Shown here: in pieces, positions 47,927 to 58,299 of the stretch
How positions within the stretch are numbered: the stretch's first letter is position 1
Layout: every line of letters begins with the position of its first letter
Assembly: GCA_032358165.1 (NCBI GenBank)
Contig: JAALGY010000062.1
Span: 1,736,001 to 1,800,000, forward strand
Reading direction: 5' to 3'
From: Diplosphaera chodatii
Taxonomy: Eukaryota > Chlorophyta > Trebouxiophyceae > Prasiolales > Stichococcaceae
Length of the DNA stretch: 64,000 nt
Translations under genes and position numbers: made by a program
Notes under the pieces: model-generated
The model's database searches: none
Told to the model about the DNA's origin: nothing
What the model saw: the letters and a program-made list of their open reading frames with translations, nothing else

Positions 47927-50786
47927 ATGGGCGGCGACTCTGCGGGGCACGCACAGTCCGCACCCACATCAGCTGCAAAGCGGGCCAGCGGCTCACCAAC
48001 CTCAGTACTCGAAGGCGCAAGCATGGGCACGCCAGAGCGGCGCCACTGGCCGCCATGCAGGAGTGGGAAACACGCCAGCGCCGGAGGCTGCGTGAGCTGG
48101 GGCGAAATGAAGTGAGCTGTTGCACTGGGATGCAGCGTTGCCAGAGGCGCACCTGGCTGCCACTTGCACCCTGCGGACGCAACAGTCAAAGCTTTCTGGT
48201 TGCTCAACGTGTCAACATCTGCTAACAACAGGTCATTCTTGGACATGGCGTCAGATGCACTGCGTGCCAAGAGCGTCGCCAACGATGTGAGTCAGCAGGG
48301 TGTCTGCAGAGCTTGTGTCATAGATTGACTGTCCTGCAGGCCCTATGCACGCCGTGCTCATGAGCATACTAGCGTGGTCCTCCCTGGCGATGCTCGTGCG
48401 TGCAAGATAGCGCTTGATATGGCTTGACATGAAGCAATGACCAGCGGCAGGGTTGACTGCTGGTCATTCCACATCTATAACACTGAACTGATTAGCACGT
48501 CCAAGCGGCAATGCGCAACACCCTGGATCGCAGCATCACACAACAATTATTGCTCTGAATGTTGTACAGTGTCGAGCACTGTGGGTCCATTGCGCTGCAG
48601 ATGCTTCAGACAGAACTGGAAGCGGCCAACCAGCAGCTGCAGGCACAGACGGAGGAGTATGACGAGGTGAACAGCATCAGCACAGCTGCAGCATAGTGCT
48701 CGAGCCCGTGAACGGCTGTGTCTGGTTCGCAGCTGATCTGATGCTGACGGTCGGGTGAAGCAGCATCATGCAACTCAAGTATCATCTGCAGGTCATCGAT
48801 GCCGAGCAGCAGCTGCATGAGGACAGTGGCTTCCTCAAGCAGCAGCTGGAGGCGCTGTTGCAGGTCTGGTGCTGAAGCGGGGCAGGTTGGATCAGCTTGT
48901 CGTCACCCAGGTAGTGCTCCCTGCATGAAGTGTCGTTGACCTCCCTGCGCCGTGCATGCAGGAGCGCGCAACCTGCCGCGAGTCCATCGCACGCCTCGAA
49001 AGGTGACCGGATGCAAGTAGTCGTCGTTGTCGTGAAGCAGAGCCGTGTCTCAGGACCTGCGCAGGGTGACTCAATGCTTCTGGCACTCGAGCCAGCACTG
49101 GGTCCCACCATCGAGCGCGGCCTGCGCAGGGAGAACCAGTTTCTGCTGGAGGAGCGCGACCTGCTGAGCCAGCAGCTGGCGGCGGAGAACCTGCGGGAGA
49201 GTGCGTCCACGCCGCTGCCCGGCGCCCGCGGCGCCCCCGGACGCGTGCTGTCCCCCATCCCCTACTTCACCCCCGCTACGCCCTCCGCCGCAGGTGCGGC
49301 CGGCGGAACGCCTGCCCTGCGCCTTGTGCATGCTGCCTGCACGCCCCGCTTCGCATGCCTTTGACTAGACTACCTGGCACTCTTCATCAGCAGAGTGTCG
49401 GGCGAGACGCCTCAGATACCTGCGCGACCAACACGTGCAGCATCACAGCACAGTGCATGTGTTGCGCAGGGGACGACGCGGAGGTGGACCCGCTCAGCAG
49501 CGGCTGGCGGGGGTTCGGGACCGCCGGCGGCAGCTCAGACTCGCTGGTCGGCACGCCGCCGCTGCTGTCGGCGGGCCGCGCCAGCCGCCACGAGCACGGC
49601 AGCGCCGGGCGCTGCACGCCCGACGCCAACGGCTTCGGCCACAGCCTCGACTTCAGCGGGCGGGCCCACACGCCGGACAGCAGCGCTGGACTCCCGGAGC
49701 AGCGGTGCGCCTGCGAACTTCTCCGATCGGCCACATGCCAGAACCATGCTCCTGGCCGTGCAGGGCACTGTGGGTGGTGTGGCTGTGGCTCCCATCCAGC
49801 GAGTGCGGCCCGGGCTCTGCAAAACCAACGTTCCGTCGTCCCTGGGTGCAGGCGGGCAGTGCTGCTTGCGGAGCTCAGGGCCAGATATGGCAGCGGCGGC
49901 GGCACCGCGCCCCCCTCCAGCGATGCCCGCTCCCCGCTGCGGAGCGCCTCGTCCCCCACGCGCCTGCATGCCCTCCCGGTGCGCACCTTTAGTGCCTGGC
50001 AGCAGGCTGACACCCGTCACATCCCCACACATGCGGCCTGCCACCAAGTGTTGTTCAGGTTGCCGTAAGGTGAGATGCTGAAACGTCACCTGCACGACCT
50101 CAAGGAGCTTTCGAGGAGCTCGTACAGCGTGGGCCGCGAGCAGACGTTGGGCCAGTGGCTCCAAAAGAACATGTATGTGTTGCAGGGGGACCAGGTGCAG
50201 GGTGGCGCCAGCCCGGACCACTCACTGACCTGGGGGGCACACGCCTTTGGCACGCCCTTCTACACGCCGGCGCCCAGCTCGGCGCAGCGGCAGTCACCAA
50301 CACAGGTGGGCATGTTGGGAGCTGTGCTGTCGCGAGGTTGGGCACCCCATCTGGCTGCAGCTGACCTGCTGCTGTTCATTGTCCAATCTGGACCGTCAAA
50401 CTCCTGGAGACACGCTCGTGTCTGCTAGACCAGGCTGAACTGTCTCCGATACTAGGGTCGGGTGCCCAGCTCGTTGGCGCGTCTGGCAGCAGCCGATGTG
50501 CCGCTGTCCGTCGCATCAGCCGCGCCGGGCAGCAGCGGCAGCGAGGGCGCCCCGTCCGGCGTGGAGCTGGCAGGTGTGGTGCCGCCACCTCTTGGCACGC
50601 CCGCTGGCCATGCAAGCTGTCGAAGTGCTGGGGCAACAAGAGACTAGCTACCTTGCAGCGGCGCTATATATGCCCCTGGCCCCAATGCTTTGATCTGCCT
50701 TGCAGACCTCGGTGCGGGCGAGCAGGCGAGCCATGACACTTGACGAACCCAGGCAGGCTCAACACGTACCGGGCAAAAGCCTCTGA
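47927..50786 (+). CDS. Coiled-coil protein with Ser/Pro-rich C-terminus, function unknown
   Basis: I do not recognise this gene. ATG 47927 gives MGGDSAGHAQSAPTSAAKRA, and the exon joins in phase (AA|G) to SFLDMASDALRAKSVAND at about 48233-48287. Coiled-coil exons follow: MLQTELEAANQQLQAQTEEY, VIDAEQQLHEDSGFLKQQLE, ERATCRESIARLER and ENQFLLEERDLLSQQLAAEN (about 48601-49200). The rest is Ser/Gly/Pro-rich with repeated Ser-Pro and Thr-Pro pairs (RVLSPIPYFTPATPS, SARSPLRSAS-like), which suggests phosphorylation. One further helical exon reads KRHLHDLKELSRSSYSVGRE with TLGQWLQKNMYVLQ (about 50081-50190). The stop depends on the frame of the final exon, TGA at 50741-50743 or 50784-50786. A cytoskeletal or scaffold role is possible but is only a guess. 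Confidence 0.6.
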
Positions 50787-51290
50787 TGATTGCACAACAC
50801 CAGCGCCGCGCTGTCCAAACAAGGGCGTATCGTATTGGCAGCACAGCAGAGATGCAAAGTCGTCAGCAGTGCACCTGGAACCAGCTCACCAGTCAGCACG
50901 AGACGTGCACAGATGTACAGCAAGCCCTCTTAGCAGCGTCTTTGATTTCAGCGTCATGTTGCGCCAGTGTCGTGTGCATGCCCAACAATTCGATGTTGTT
51001 GCGCAACCTGTCAGGCAGATGTCAGCCACAGGAAAGCGGTTGCTTTTAGAGTGTTCAGGAGTTTGCAGTTGATATTGTTGTTGCTGGTACTTGGCTGTTA
51101 TACATCTGGAAGATTAGTCACTAGCGACTGTAATTGTGAGTGCGACCACAAACAAAATGAGCCGTGATCCAACAGCTAGCTGCAAGTCATTGCTCCTTGA
51201 CATGTTCAAGCTGCTTTGCATTGCCCGTCAGGCACGCTGCCTTGATGCGCTGCATCCCCAGCACGCACCTGCACAATCACAGCCACTGTG
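50787..51290. other. Convergent 3' region between the coiled-coil and membrane-protein genes
   Basis: This gap of about 500 bp faces two stop codons. It should hold both 3' untranslated regions; nothing else is recognisable. Confidence 0.45.
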
Positions 51291-52953
51291 TCAGCGATAT
51301 GACGATGTTTCAATGAAACATTGATGCAAACGAACCATGGGCCTGAGCAAACGAGCGCACCCAAAGAATAACCAATGTCCCAAGAAAAGGCCTGCATTGC
51401 AGAGCATACCAATGGCTGAGTACAGCCAGCGCAACACAAGTAAGAAACTAGAGGACATGACTGCGCCGTCTGGCCACCGACACCAGCAGCATGGGGTCCA
51501 CCTATGTAGGCAACTGGCGCCCAAGGCTTCGTCCAGTCGAGGAAAGGGTACAGAAATTTGCCGCTGATCAGGCGCCAGGCGATTGCCCAGACACTGAATG
51601 TGGCGGTCCACAGGCCCACCCAGCCGAATAGATACGGATGTATCCTAGCGAAGATGCAGAGCACGGTGGTGAGTACGTTAGCACGCCAGCGACATGATTG
51701 TCCTGGCTTCACACTGGACACCTGGAAGAATAAGCACACCATGCACCTGATGTCGTTGAGCGCAAATTCTACAAGGACCAAGACTGCGTTGCCTCCATGC
51801 TGCATATACGACGTGAAGCAGAAGAACAGCCCTGTAAGCCTTTCGAGCTCAGCGCCTGCAGAGGGTGTTGTACATGTGTCGCCACTGCCAGGCTGGCCAA
51901 GCATACGTGCAGTGGCACAGGTGGACAGCAAGTTACATGTGCCACAGTCACTATCATGCCACCGCTTCGTTGCATCGGCACACCTGATGTGGTCTCCTTG
52001 ATCATCGGCCATAGCACCGTCCATGTGACCGAGTCGACGATCCACACCGTCTGCAAACAGCACTCCAGGAAGTCAGCTCGGCTTGCAAGCTGACTCAGCG
52101 GGATGAAAACTTCATACACAGTGCTGTGCTCGAGATGCATTGCACCGTGAACACTGCTCGCAGGGGAATGCAACCCTCACAGTCAGCATGACGTGGTACG
52201 CTGCGACTGTTGCATACTCTAGCCATGTGAGCGTGCGCTCGGCTCTTCGAGTAGGGTGCTGTGCTCTGACCCGCTGCAAGCTGGATACTGTCGCACAAGC
52301 AAAGAATGCAATCAGTAGGTAGAAAGACCTGCAAGTGACAGCGGCAGCAGTGTCAGCGACGCAGGTGCCATTGCACAGTGTTCGAGTTGAGTTGAGCACG
52401 GACTCAGATACGAGGACAGTCTGCTTCATGCTCAACAAGCAGGCGAGGCCCACCAGACGGTGTAAAACTTGAAGTGTATGGTGCCAGTATGCCCAATCTG
52501 CCGGACCGCCACAATGATTGCGATTACCAGTGAGACCAGCCGCGTGAACAGCAATGTTTGTGGAGAACCTGGAAGACACACGAATGAGGGACGATATAAG
52601 AGCTTGCAGGGTGCACCTATGCCATTCTGTCGAAAATCTAGCGCTGGGGTTATCCATGTGCGTGGCCAGCATATGCCGCACCAAGGCAAGCTGATGTCAC
52701 GGTTGCAGACCGGTCTCCCCGGGCACCAGCTGGACTGCAGATCAGGCGAACAAACCGCTGTCTGCACTTGATCAAGCGTGCGGTCAACCACATCACGGAA
52801 TGCTGGCGCCAGAGCAAGCACCACCGCGCACCTTGTGCTCCAAGGCTTGACCGTTAGCAACACCACACTCTGCACGACACCCAGGACCAGCACAAGGCCC
52901 ACAACTGCGGGTCCAACATTGCTTGACCCCTCCACTGTTGGTGCAACATTCAT
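51291..52953 (-). CDS. Multi-pass membrane protein, Rolling stone/AIG1-like layout
   Basis: This is a membrane protein with at least six hydrophobic segments. The start at ATG 52953 gives MNVAPTVEGSSNVGPAVVGL with LVLVLGVVQSVVLLTVKPW; the join to the next exon is not resolved. Then SPQTLLFTRLVSLVIAIIVA with IHFKFYTVW (about 52560-52455), SFYLLIAFFACATVSSLQRV (about 52330-52270), RRAERTLTWLEYATVAAYHV (about 52240-52185), TVWIVDSVTWTVLWPMI (about 52055-52005), NAVLVLVEFALNDIRCM (about 51795-51745) and IHPYLFGWVGLWTATFSVWA with KFLYPFLDWTKPWAPVAYIG (about 51650-51515). It ends LYSAIGMLCNAGLFLGHWLF ... FIETSSYR and TGA at 51293-51291. The FYTVW, H/N-rich helix and YPFLDW..P pattern resembles Rolling stone and plant AIG1/FAR-17a-like proteins. 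This is family resemblance only; no function is claimed. Confidence 0.6.
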
Positions 52954-53288
52954 CTTCACTGATGCACACAAGCAAGCATATTCACGAGGCGATCGCGCAG
53001 TCAGCAAGCGACACGAAATGTAAGGAACAGACCCCGCACGATGAAGCACTTGCGTGCAGTCTCGCCCGGTGTTCTGCACTGTGCTTGGGACACAGCATGC
53101 AAAGGGCGGTTCCTCGACAAGCCGCACGTGCCTGTACGGTATGTACTGATCACTGGCATCAATACTGAAACTGCATGAGGTGGAAGGATAGTCCAGGGGT
53201 GTGTCCGATGTCCAGTTTGTTGGGGTCGTGTATCTCTTACAACAACACTGCAACTCGTCTCAATCCTGATCTGCAGAGACGCCGATCA
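52954..53288. other. Intergenic region, membrane-protein promoter and TML 3' flank
   Basis: The 335 bp between two minus-strand genes should contain the promoter of the membrane-protein gene and the TML 3' untranslated region. No further feature is seen. Confidence 0.45.
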
Positions 53289-56200
53289 TCACAAGTGAAC
53301 CAGCTCCGCTTGCGCGGTCAGCTCGCCGAAGAAGTTCTGCTCCGGTACGGACGCCAGAGTGTCGGCATCCACTCCTGCCTCCAGTGCTGCGCCAGACAGC
53401 GTCGACCTGGGCGGTCCCGTGAACCGCACCCTGAAAGCAGACAGCCAACACTCGGCAAGGCCTGCGCTGCATGCACGTCAGAGGAGCCTCAGCCACTTGC
53501 CCGCTCGACCGACAGCAGCAACCAACTGGTGGCAGGCTCTCAGCTCGTGCCAGCAGCCAGGCAGACCAAGGACCAAAGGTGGACACAGTCACAGTCATAT
53601 CAGTCAAAGGCTGCTTTCGCAACACAACTCGCGGCCAGCTGTAAGTGGTCCACACCTGCAGACCGCCTCCTCCACAGCCACGGCGGTCAGGCCGCCGCGC
53701 CGCTCCGCCGCCAGCGGGTCGCCAGCGGTGTCCGGCTCGAAGTATGCCTTCACGTCCCCGCTGGTGCCAGGCGCTAAGGGCGGCAGCCGCCACCGCACCC
53801 GCTGCTGCTTGCTCGCCCACGTCGCCGCTGGCGACACCTGCATGGACAGCTCAGCAGCTGGGACACTTTCACGCTGCCCATGGCACGGTAACGAGGCACC
53901 TCGCTACTGCACACCCAGTCGTCCCAAGCAAAAAAATGTTTACTTGTGGTTCCTCTGTGGGGATTCGCCGACCACCAACACATGTGCACGTTGGCCCAGC
54001 TTACCTTCAGCGGCTGGCCCAGGTGCGGGTGCAGATCGATGTCCACCACGGCCGAGTACAGGGGCAGCAGGGACCCCGGGTTGACCACGTAGCGCAGCAC
54101 CAGCGTCAACCGCCGCCGGCCGGGCGTCCCCTGCGCCGCAGCGTCGGCCTGCGTTGCCACCGCTGGCGGCAGAGCCGGCTTCGCACCAGCAGAAGCTGCC
54201 TCTGCGGCCCGGGGCTCTGCCGCCTTTGCTGTGGTGTCGCTCGCATGCGCTGGGCCGTCCGTGGGCAAAGTGTCGGGATCTGCAGTCGGTGCTGCGTCTG
54301 CACCGTCCTCAGCTGGCTGCTCGGCACCATCCCCCCCTGGGGTGCCAGCCTGTGGCATCTCGGCCTCGCTGGACATGGTCGCATGCTCGTCTTCGGTCAG
54401 CAGGCTGGCCTCCTCCGCTGCAGTGTCGCCGTTTCCATTGCCCAGGCTGAGTGTCCCCTCCGTGCTGGCTGCCTCTGCAGTGGCGCTGTCGGCAGCGTTG
54501 GTGGCCTGGGCTGCTGCTGGCTGTGACTCCTCAACTGGTTCGCTGAGGATCGCAATGAAGCGCACCTGTGAAACAGGTCATGATTTCATAAAGTGGCACT
54601 GCGGGACCCGCTGTACCTCCCCTGGCCACACACCAGCTTTGAAAGCGGTAGCTGCATGAGGCACCCCTTCCCTCCTGTCGGAAGGATGGCAGGGTAGCAG
54701 GACAGCAGATGGGGCACCTGGATGGGCGGTGGCAACGCCACAGCGGGCAGCTTGTACTGCAGGAACACCGGCTTGGCCTTGCCGAAGGTGGCGTCAAACG
54801 CCGCGATGTGCAGCCCGGTGTCATACCACTCGTCCGTGCGCACCTGCAATCGGCAGTTGTGAATCAGCATGGTCTGTGAATATGAGGATGGTCATTGGTG
54901 AGACCACATCGGGCTACGGGGCATGCTATGTCGGCAATGCCAATTGCGCGCCATATGCATACAGTTGGTGCGCACCGTGATGCCGAGATCAGCCTGAGCA
55001 GCACGCACGCCGCGCTGTACGCCGGCGGGTGCTGTCGGTGGCAGCTGGAGCCTGAGGATTGAAAACCACTTGTTGGCGCACATGACTTATTTGTTGGGCG
55101 ATGTTGAGAACAGGCCTACAGCCTGCACTTCAACAACACGTCTACCAGACTCCCCACACATCCAGGCCAGCCAGTTGATGTCCTGCTCACCTGAACAGGG
55201 TTTTGAGGTGTTCCTTGTCCAGCGGCACGGTGCCCAGCACCTGGCCCAACAGCCCGGCCTTCTTGATGTCGCGCCCAACCACATGGCAGCGCCACACCTC
55301 CTTCAGCCACAGCCCTCGGGGCCCTGCTTCCATTGGTGACACACGTTCGAGAACACGCCAGGTGATGAGATTGCAGATGGCGGTAGATCATGTCCACAGA
55401 GTCGCAGCCTCATGCCCACAGGGTCGCAGCACACAGCCACATGCTGTGAACTGCTCAAATTGCCAAGGCCCTATGCATAGAGGGTACAACGTCCTGCAAA
55501 CAACTGCTGCCTGCTGCAGGTCAGCATGCTGGAATTGTAGCGTAATTAACCAAGGTATATGTGAAGCTTGCATGGGTATCCTCAAAATGCTCTGGCAACC
55601 GGCCAGCTGCTTCACCTGTGGGCGTGGCGGGGAAGTCGAGCTCGTCAATGGGCGGCGCATCGGGGCGCGGGCCGTCTGGGAAGGACGTCCACATGTCGCC
55701 GCCCTGCAGCAGCAGCCAGCACAAGCATGACAAAGCTACCTGGCATGGCAGGGTGCCTGGGCATGCACCAGTCTCCCCACAAAGCGTCAGAGTGCACTCC
55801 ATCATGAAGTCCCAGGTGGACAGGGTGGTCAGATGGAAAGGTGGTGCTCACAATGGGCTCGTCGGGGCCCAGCTCCCTGGCCTCGCGTTCCGCCGCCTCC
55901 GCAGCGTCGATCTCGCTCTGCGTCGGCGACAGCGTCTGCAGCCGGTAGCCGCTCATATCCCACCCTGCGCAGCACAGGCCCAAGCGCCTCGAGTTGCACG
56001 GTGAAGAGCGATGTGACACACGCCACCAATGAAGTGCTTGTCATCCCACATGCCCTCGGCAGGCGTCCCACCTGCTGCGGGCCCGGCAGAGGGCGCCTCT
56101 GGTGCCACATACGCCAGCGGCGGCAGCGCATCCTCCGGCAGCCGGAAGGTGCCCTGTGTGAGCGGGTCCACCTCCTCTGCGAGCGACCTGCCGGGGGTGG

Positions 56201-57423
56201 ACACTGTCATCAGCTGAAGTGTTGTTGCCATCCAGGCCAGCAAGCATGCGCCCTTCAAGTGGATGCAGATGCCGCAAGATGCGACACCCGGTTGCAGCGA
56301 CCTGTGCTTGAAGTTTTGCCCGCTACATAGCACCTGGGCGTCTGTAGCATAGAAGTGGGTCCCCAGGCACCATGCATTCGAAGCACTACAGGCAGGTGGC
56401 AGGCCTGCTGACTTGCTGACACACCTTGGCCCCACATAGAGGGGTGTGGCCTCTGCAACTGGCTTCTTTTCGCCACCACGCAGCATTGCAAGCGGGTTGG
56501 TGACACTCCTGCGAAGCTGCTTCATGGCTTTGGTGGCTTCGCTGCTGATGCTGTCGACTGCTGCATCTGCTGCTGCCACGCCGGCCTTGAGCTGCCCGCC
56601 ATTCGCTAGCAATGCTGCAATTGCCAAGTACACCTGCAACAAATGTCCATGTTGCTTACATCACATGAAGAGGCAGCTGATCAACACAGTCTGCACCACA
56701 ACTCAACACAAACGCTCCTCGGCCGCTCGCTGCTATCACATCTGGTGTCACATCCTCAAGCTGTAGCCAGAGTTGTCAAGGAGGCTGATGCGTGCAAGAG
56801 CAGACAAGTGGCTATCTTACCTCTGGGAAGCGGCTGGTCAGCTTTTCCGGTGTCAAAGTCACGCTACGGTTGATGGTGCAGAGCCGGTGCACGATCGCGT
56901 TGACCAGCTGCGTGCTGAAGAAGATGTTCATGAAGACGGGTGCGACCGCCATCACATACACGCCCGACACCAGCCGGTACACAACACGGAACCTGGCAGA
57001 TTGGCAATAATAGTGAGTCAGCACCTTGTACTCTTGGACTGACAGGCTGCGTTGTACCAGTGGGTAGTTAGCGAACGTACATGACGCCGGCAGTGGCATG
57101 TACCTGTCGTTGCTGGCTGGCATATCCCCAGACGCATAGCCCGGTGGGTTATCGCCTGATCTGCAGGTGCAACACAGTCTGGCTGTCAGACAGTGCTGCA
57201 CTAGCAACTTGCTGCGCTGCACCTTCACATGTTTGCATCAAACTTGCAGCAGCCAGATAGGTTACCCGTCGTCATCCTTGGTGCCGGAGGCATGGCTTGC
57301 CAGTAAAGCCGCCACCTCAAAGGAGGCATCAACCGCAGCCTTGATGTCGACCCCACGTCTGCACATAAACATCGATGCCAAGTCAAAACGCATCGCCCAG
57401 GCCAGACCATTGCAACTCGACAT
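53289..57423 (-). CDS. TML: TPLATE complex muniscin-like protein (TML/TCUP of TSET)
   Basis: TML is the muniscin-like subunit of the TSET/TPLATE complex, which acts early in clathrin-mediated endocytosis at the plasma membrane. ATG 57423 opens MSSCNGLAWAMRFD, and in-phase exons give VAALLASHASGTKDDDG and SGDNPPGYASGDMPASNDR. The N-terminal longin-like block is RFRVVYRLVSGVYVMAVAPV (about 57000-56940), with INRSVTLTPEKLTSRFPEVY following; this closely parallels plant TML (RYRVVYRLV...VTPEKL...EIY). Acidic linkers follow. The mu-homology part includes GLWLKEVWRCHVVGRDIKKA (about 55320-55260), YDTGLHIAAFDATFGKAKPV (about 54820-54760), LTLVLRYVVNPGSLLPLYSA (about 54105-54045), KQQRVRWRLPPLAPGTSGDV and VRFTGPPRSTLSGAALEAGV, ending LVHL and TGA at 53291-53289. 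A long Ala/Glu/Asp-rich insertion (about 54130-54540) sits inside the mu-homology region. About 11 exons. Confidence 0.88.
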
Positions 57424-57490
57424 GCACCTACATCAACAGGACAACGATGCCGCATTTGGAGCATCCTGCGAACAGCATCGCACGTCTGCG

Positions 57491-58052
57491 TCAGTAGCGC
57501 GGGCCCTCGCTTCGATCGAAGCACGATCGCCACCTCCAACCCAGCGACCATGCTATCACACTGTTGGATGCGGCCTGAGTGTCTCCTGTGCGCGTGTCCA
57601 GCGAGTGACGGCCATGCACCACGGACCAGTCAATCTGCTTCCAGTACTGTGTTTCAGCTCACAATTGATCCGTCTGTATGTGTCTCTGGGGGCGGGTCCT
57701 CAGATTTGTATATGTTGGGATTGTTGCCGAGATCAGTCAAGCCCCTGTGGATGGTGAGCACCGTGCTGGCAACCTGCTGGAATGAGCGAGTCCTATGGGT
57801 CAGCATGTCGCGCTGTTGTTAGCGCCTACGGTGATGACATTGGTGGCACAATGACACAAGCAGTGCCTGCAGTGCTGCAGAAGCCTGGGCCAGGGTCGAT
57901 AAGCTGCAGGACAGAGGCAGCTAAAGGCCATCATTGCAGTCTGCTGTTTGCAGAGGTTCGACGGCTAGGCTACTGGTCGAGTCATAAACAGGAACTGCAG
58001 CTCACCTGCCTTGTGGTCTTGAAAGTTTGCCAGGGCTGGTGCCATCAGACAT
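57491..58052 (-). CDS. Small hypothetical gene, about 106 residues
   Basis: I do not recognise this protein. Three exons join in phase with good borders: 58052-58006 (MSDGTSPGKLSRPQGR; donor CAG|GTGAGC), 57792-57663 (RSFQQVASTVLTIHRGLTDL then GNNPNIYKSEDPPPETHTDG; donor ATT|GTGAGC) and 57634-57491 (IDWSVVHGRHSLDTRTGDTQ onward, TGA at 57493-57491). The middle exon looks most protein-like. The end of exon 3 is Trp/Arg-rich and may be intronic. The stop is only 68 bp before the TML start, so these exons might instead be an alternative 5' part of TML. That reading is less likely because plant TML starts like the 57423 model. Confidence 0.42.
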
Positions 58053-58299
58053 ATTGCTGTTGGTCACTGTTTCCTGCACGGAACTGAAAACTCCTGAGAT
58101 GCACTTCTGCAGAGCTTCAGTTCGACGAAAGTTGGTTGCTCTGTGATCTCACGCCCTGCTTGAAGCCGGGTTGCTGCCGAAGTTTACTTCTCTGCGCTGC
58201 TTCACCCGATTCTGCTTTGATCTGTCAGGGAGTAGCTGCATTAGTGGCGGTGTCTGAAGCTGGATTGGAGGAGCTGGATCAGTCTGTTGGTCCGGAGCC
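58053..58299. promoter_or_regulatory. Short divergent region upstream of the RRM gene
   Basis: The 247 bp between the small minus-strand ATG and the RRM-protein ATG should contain the RRM gene promoter and, if the small gene is real, its promoter too. Confidence 0.45.
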
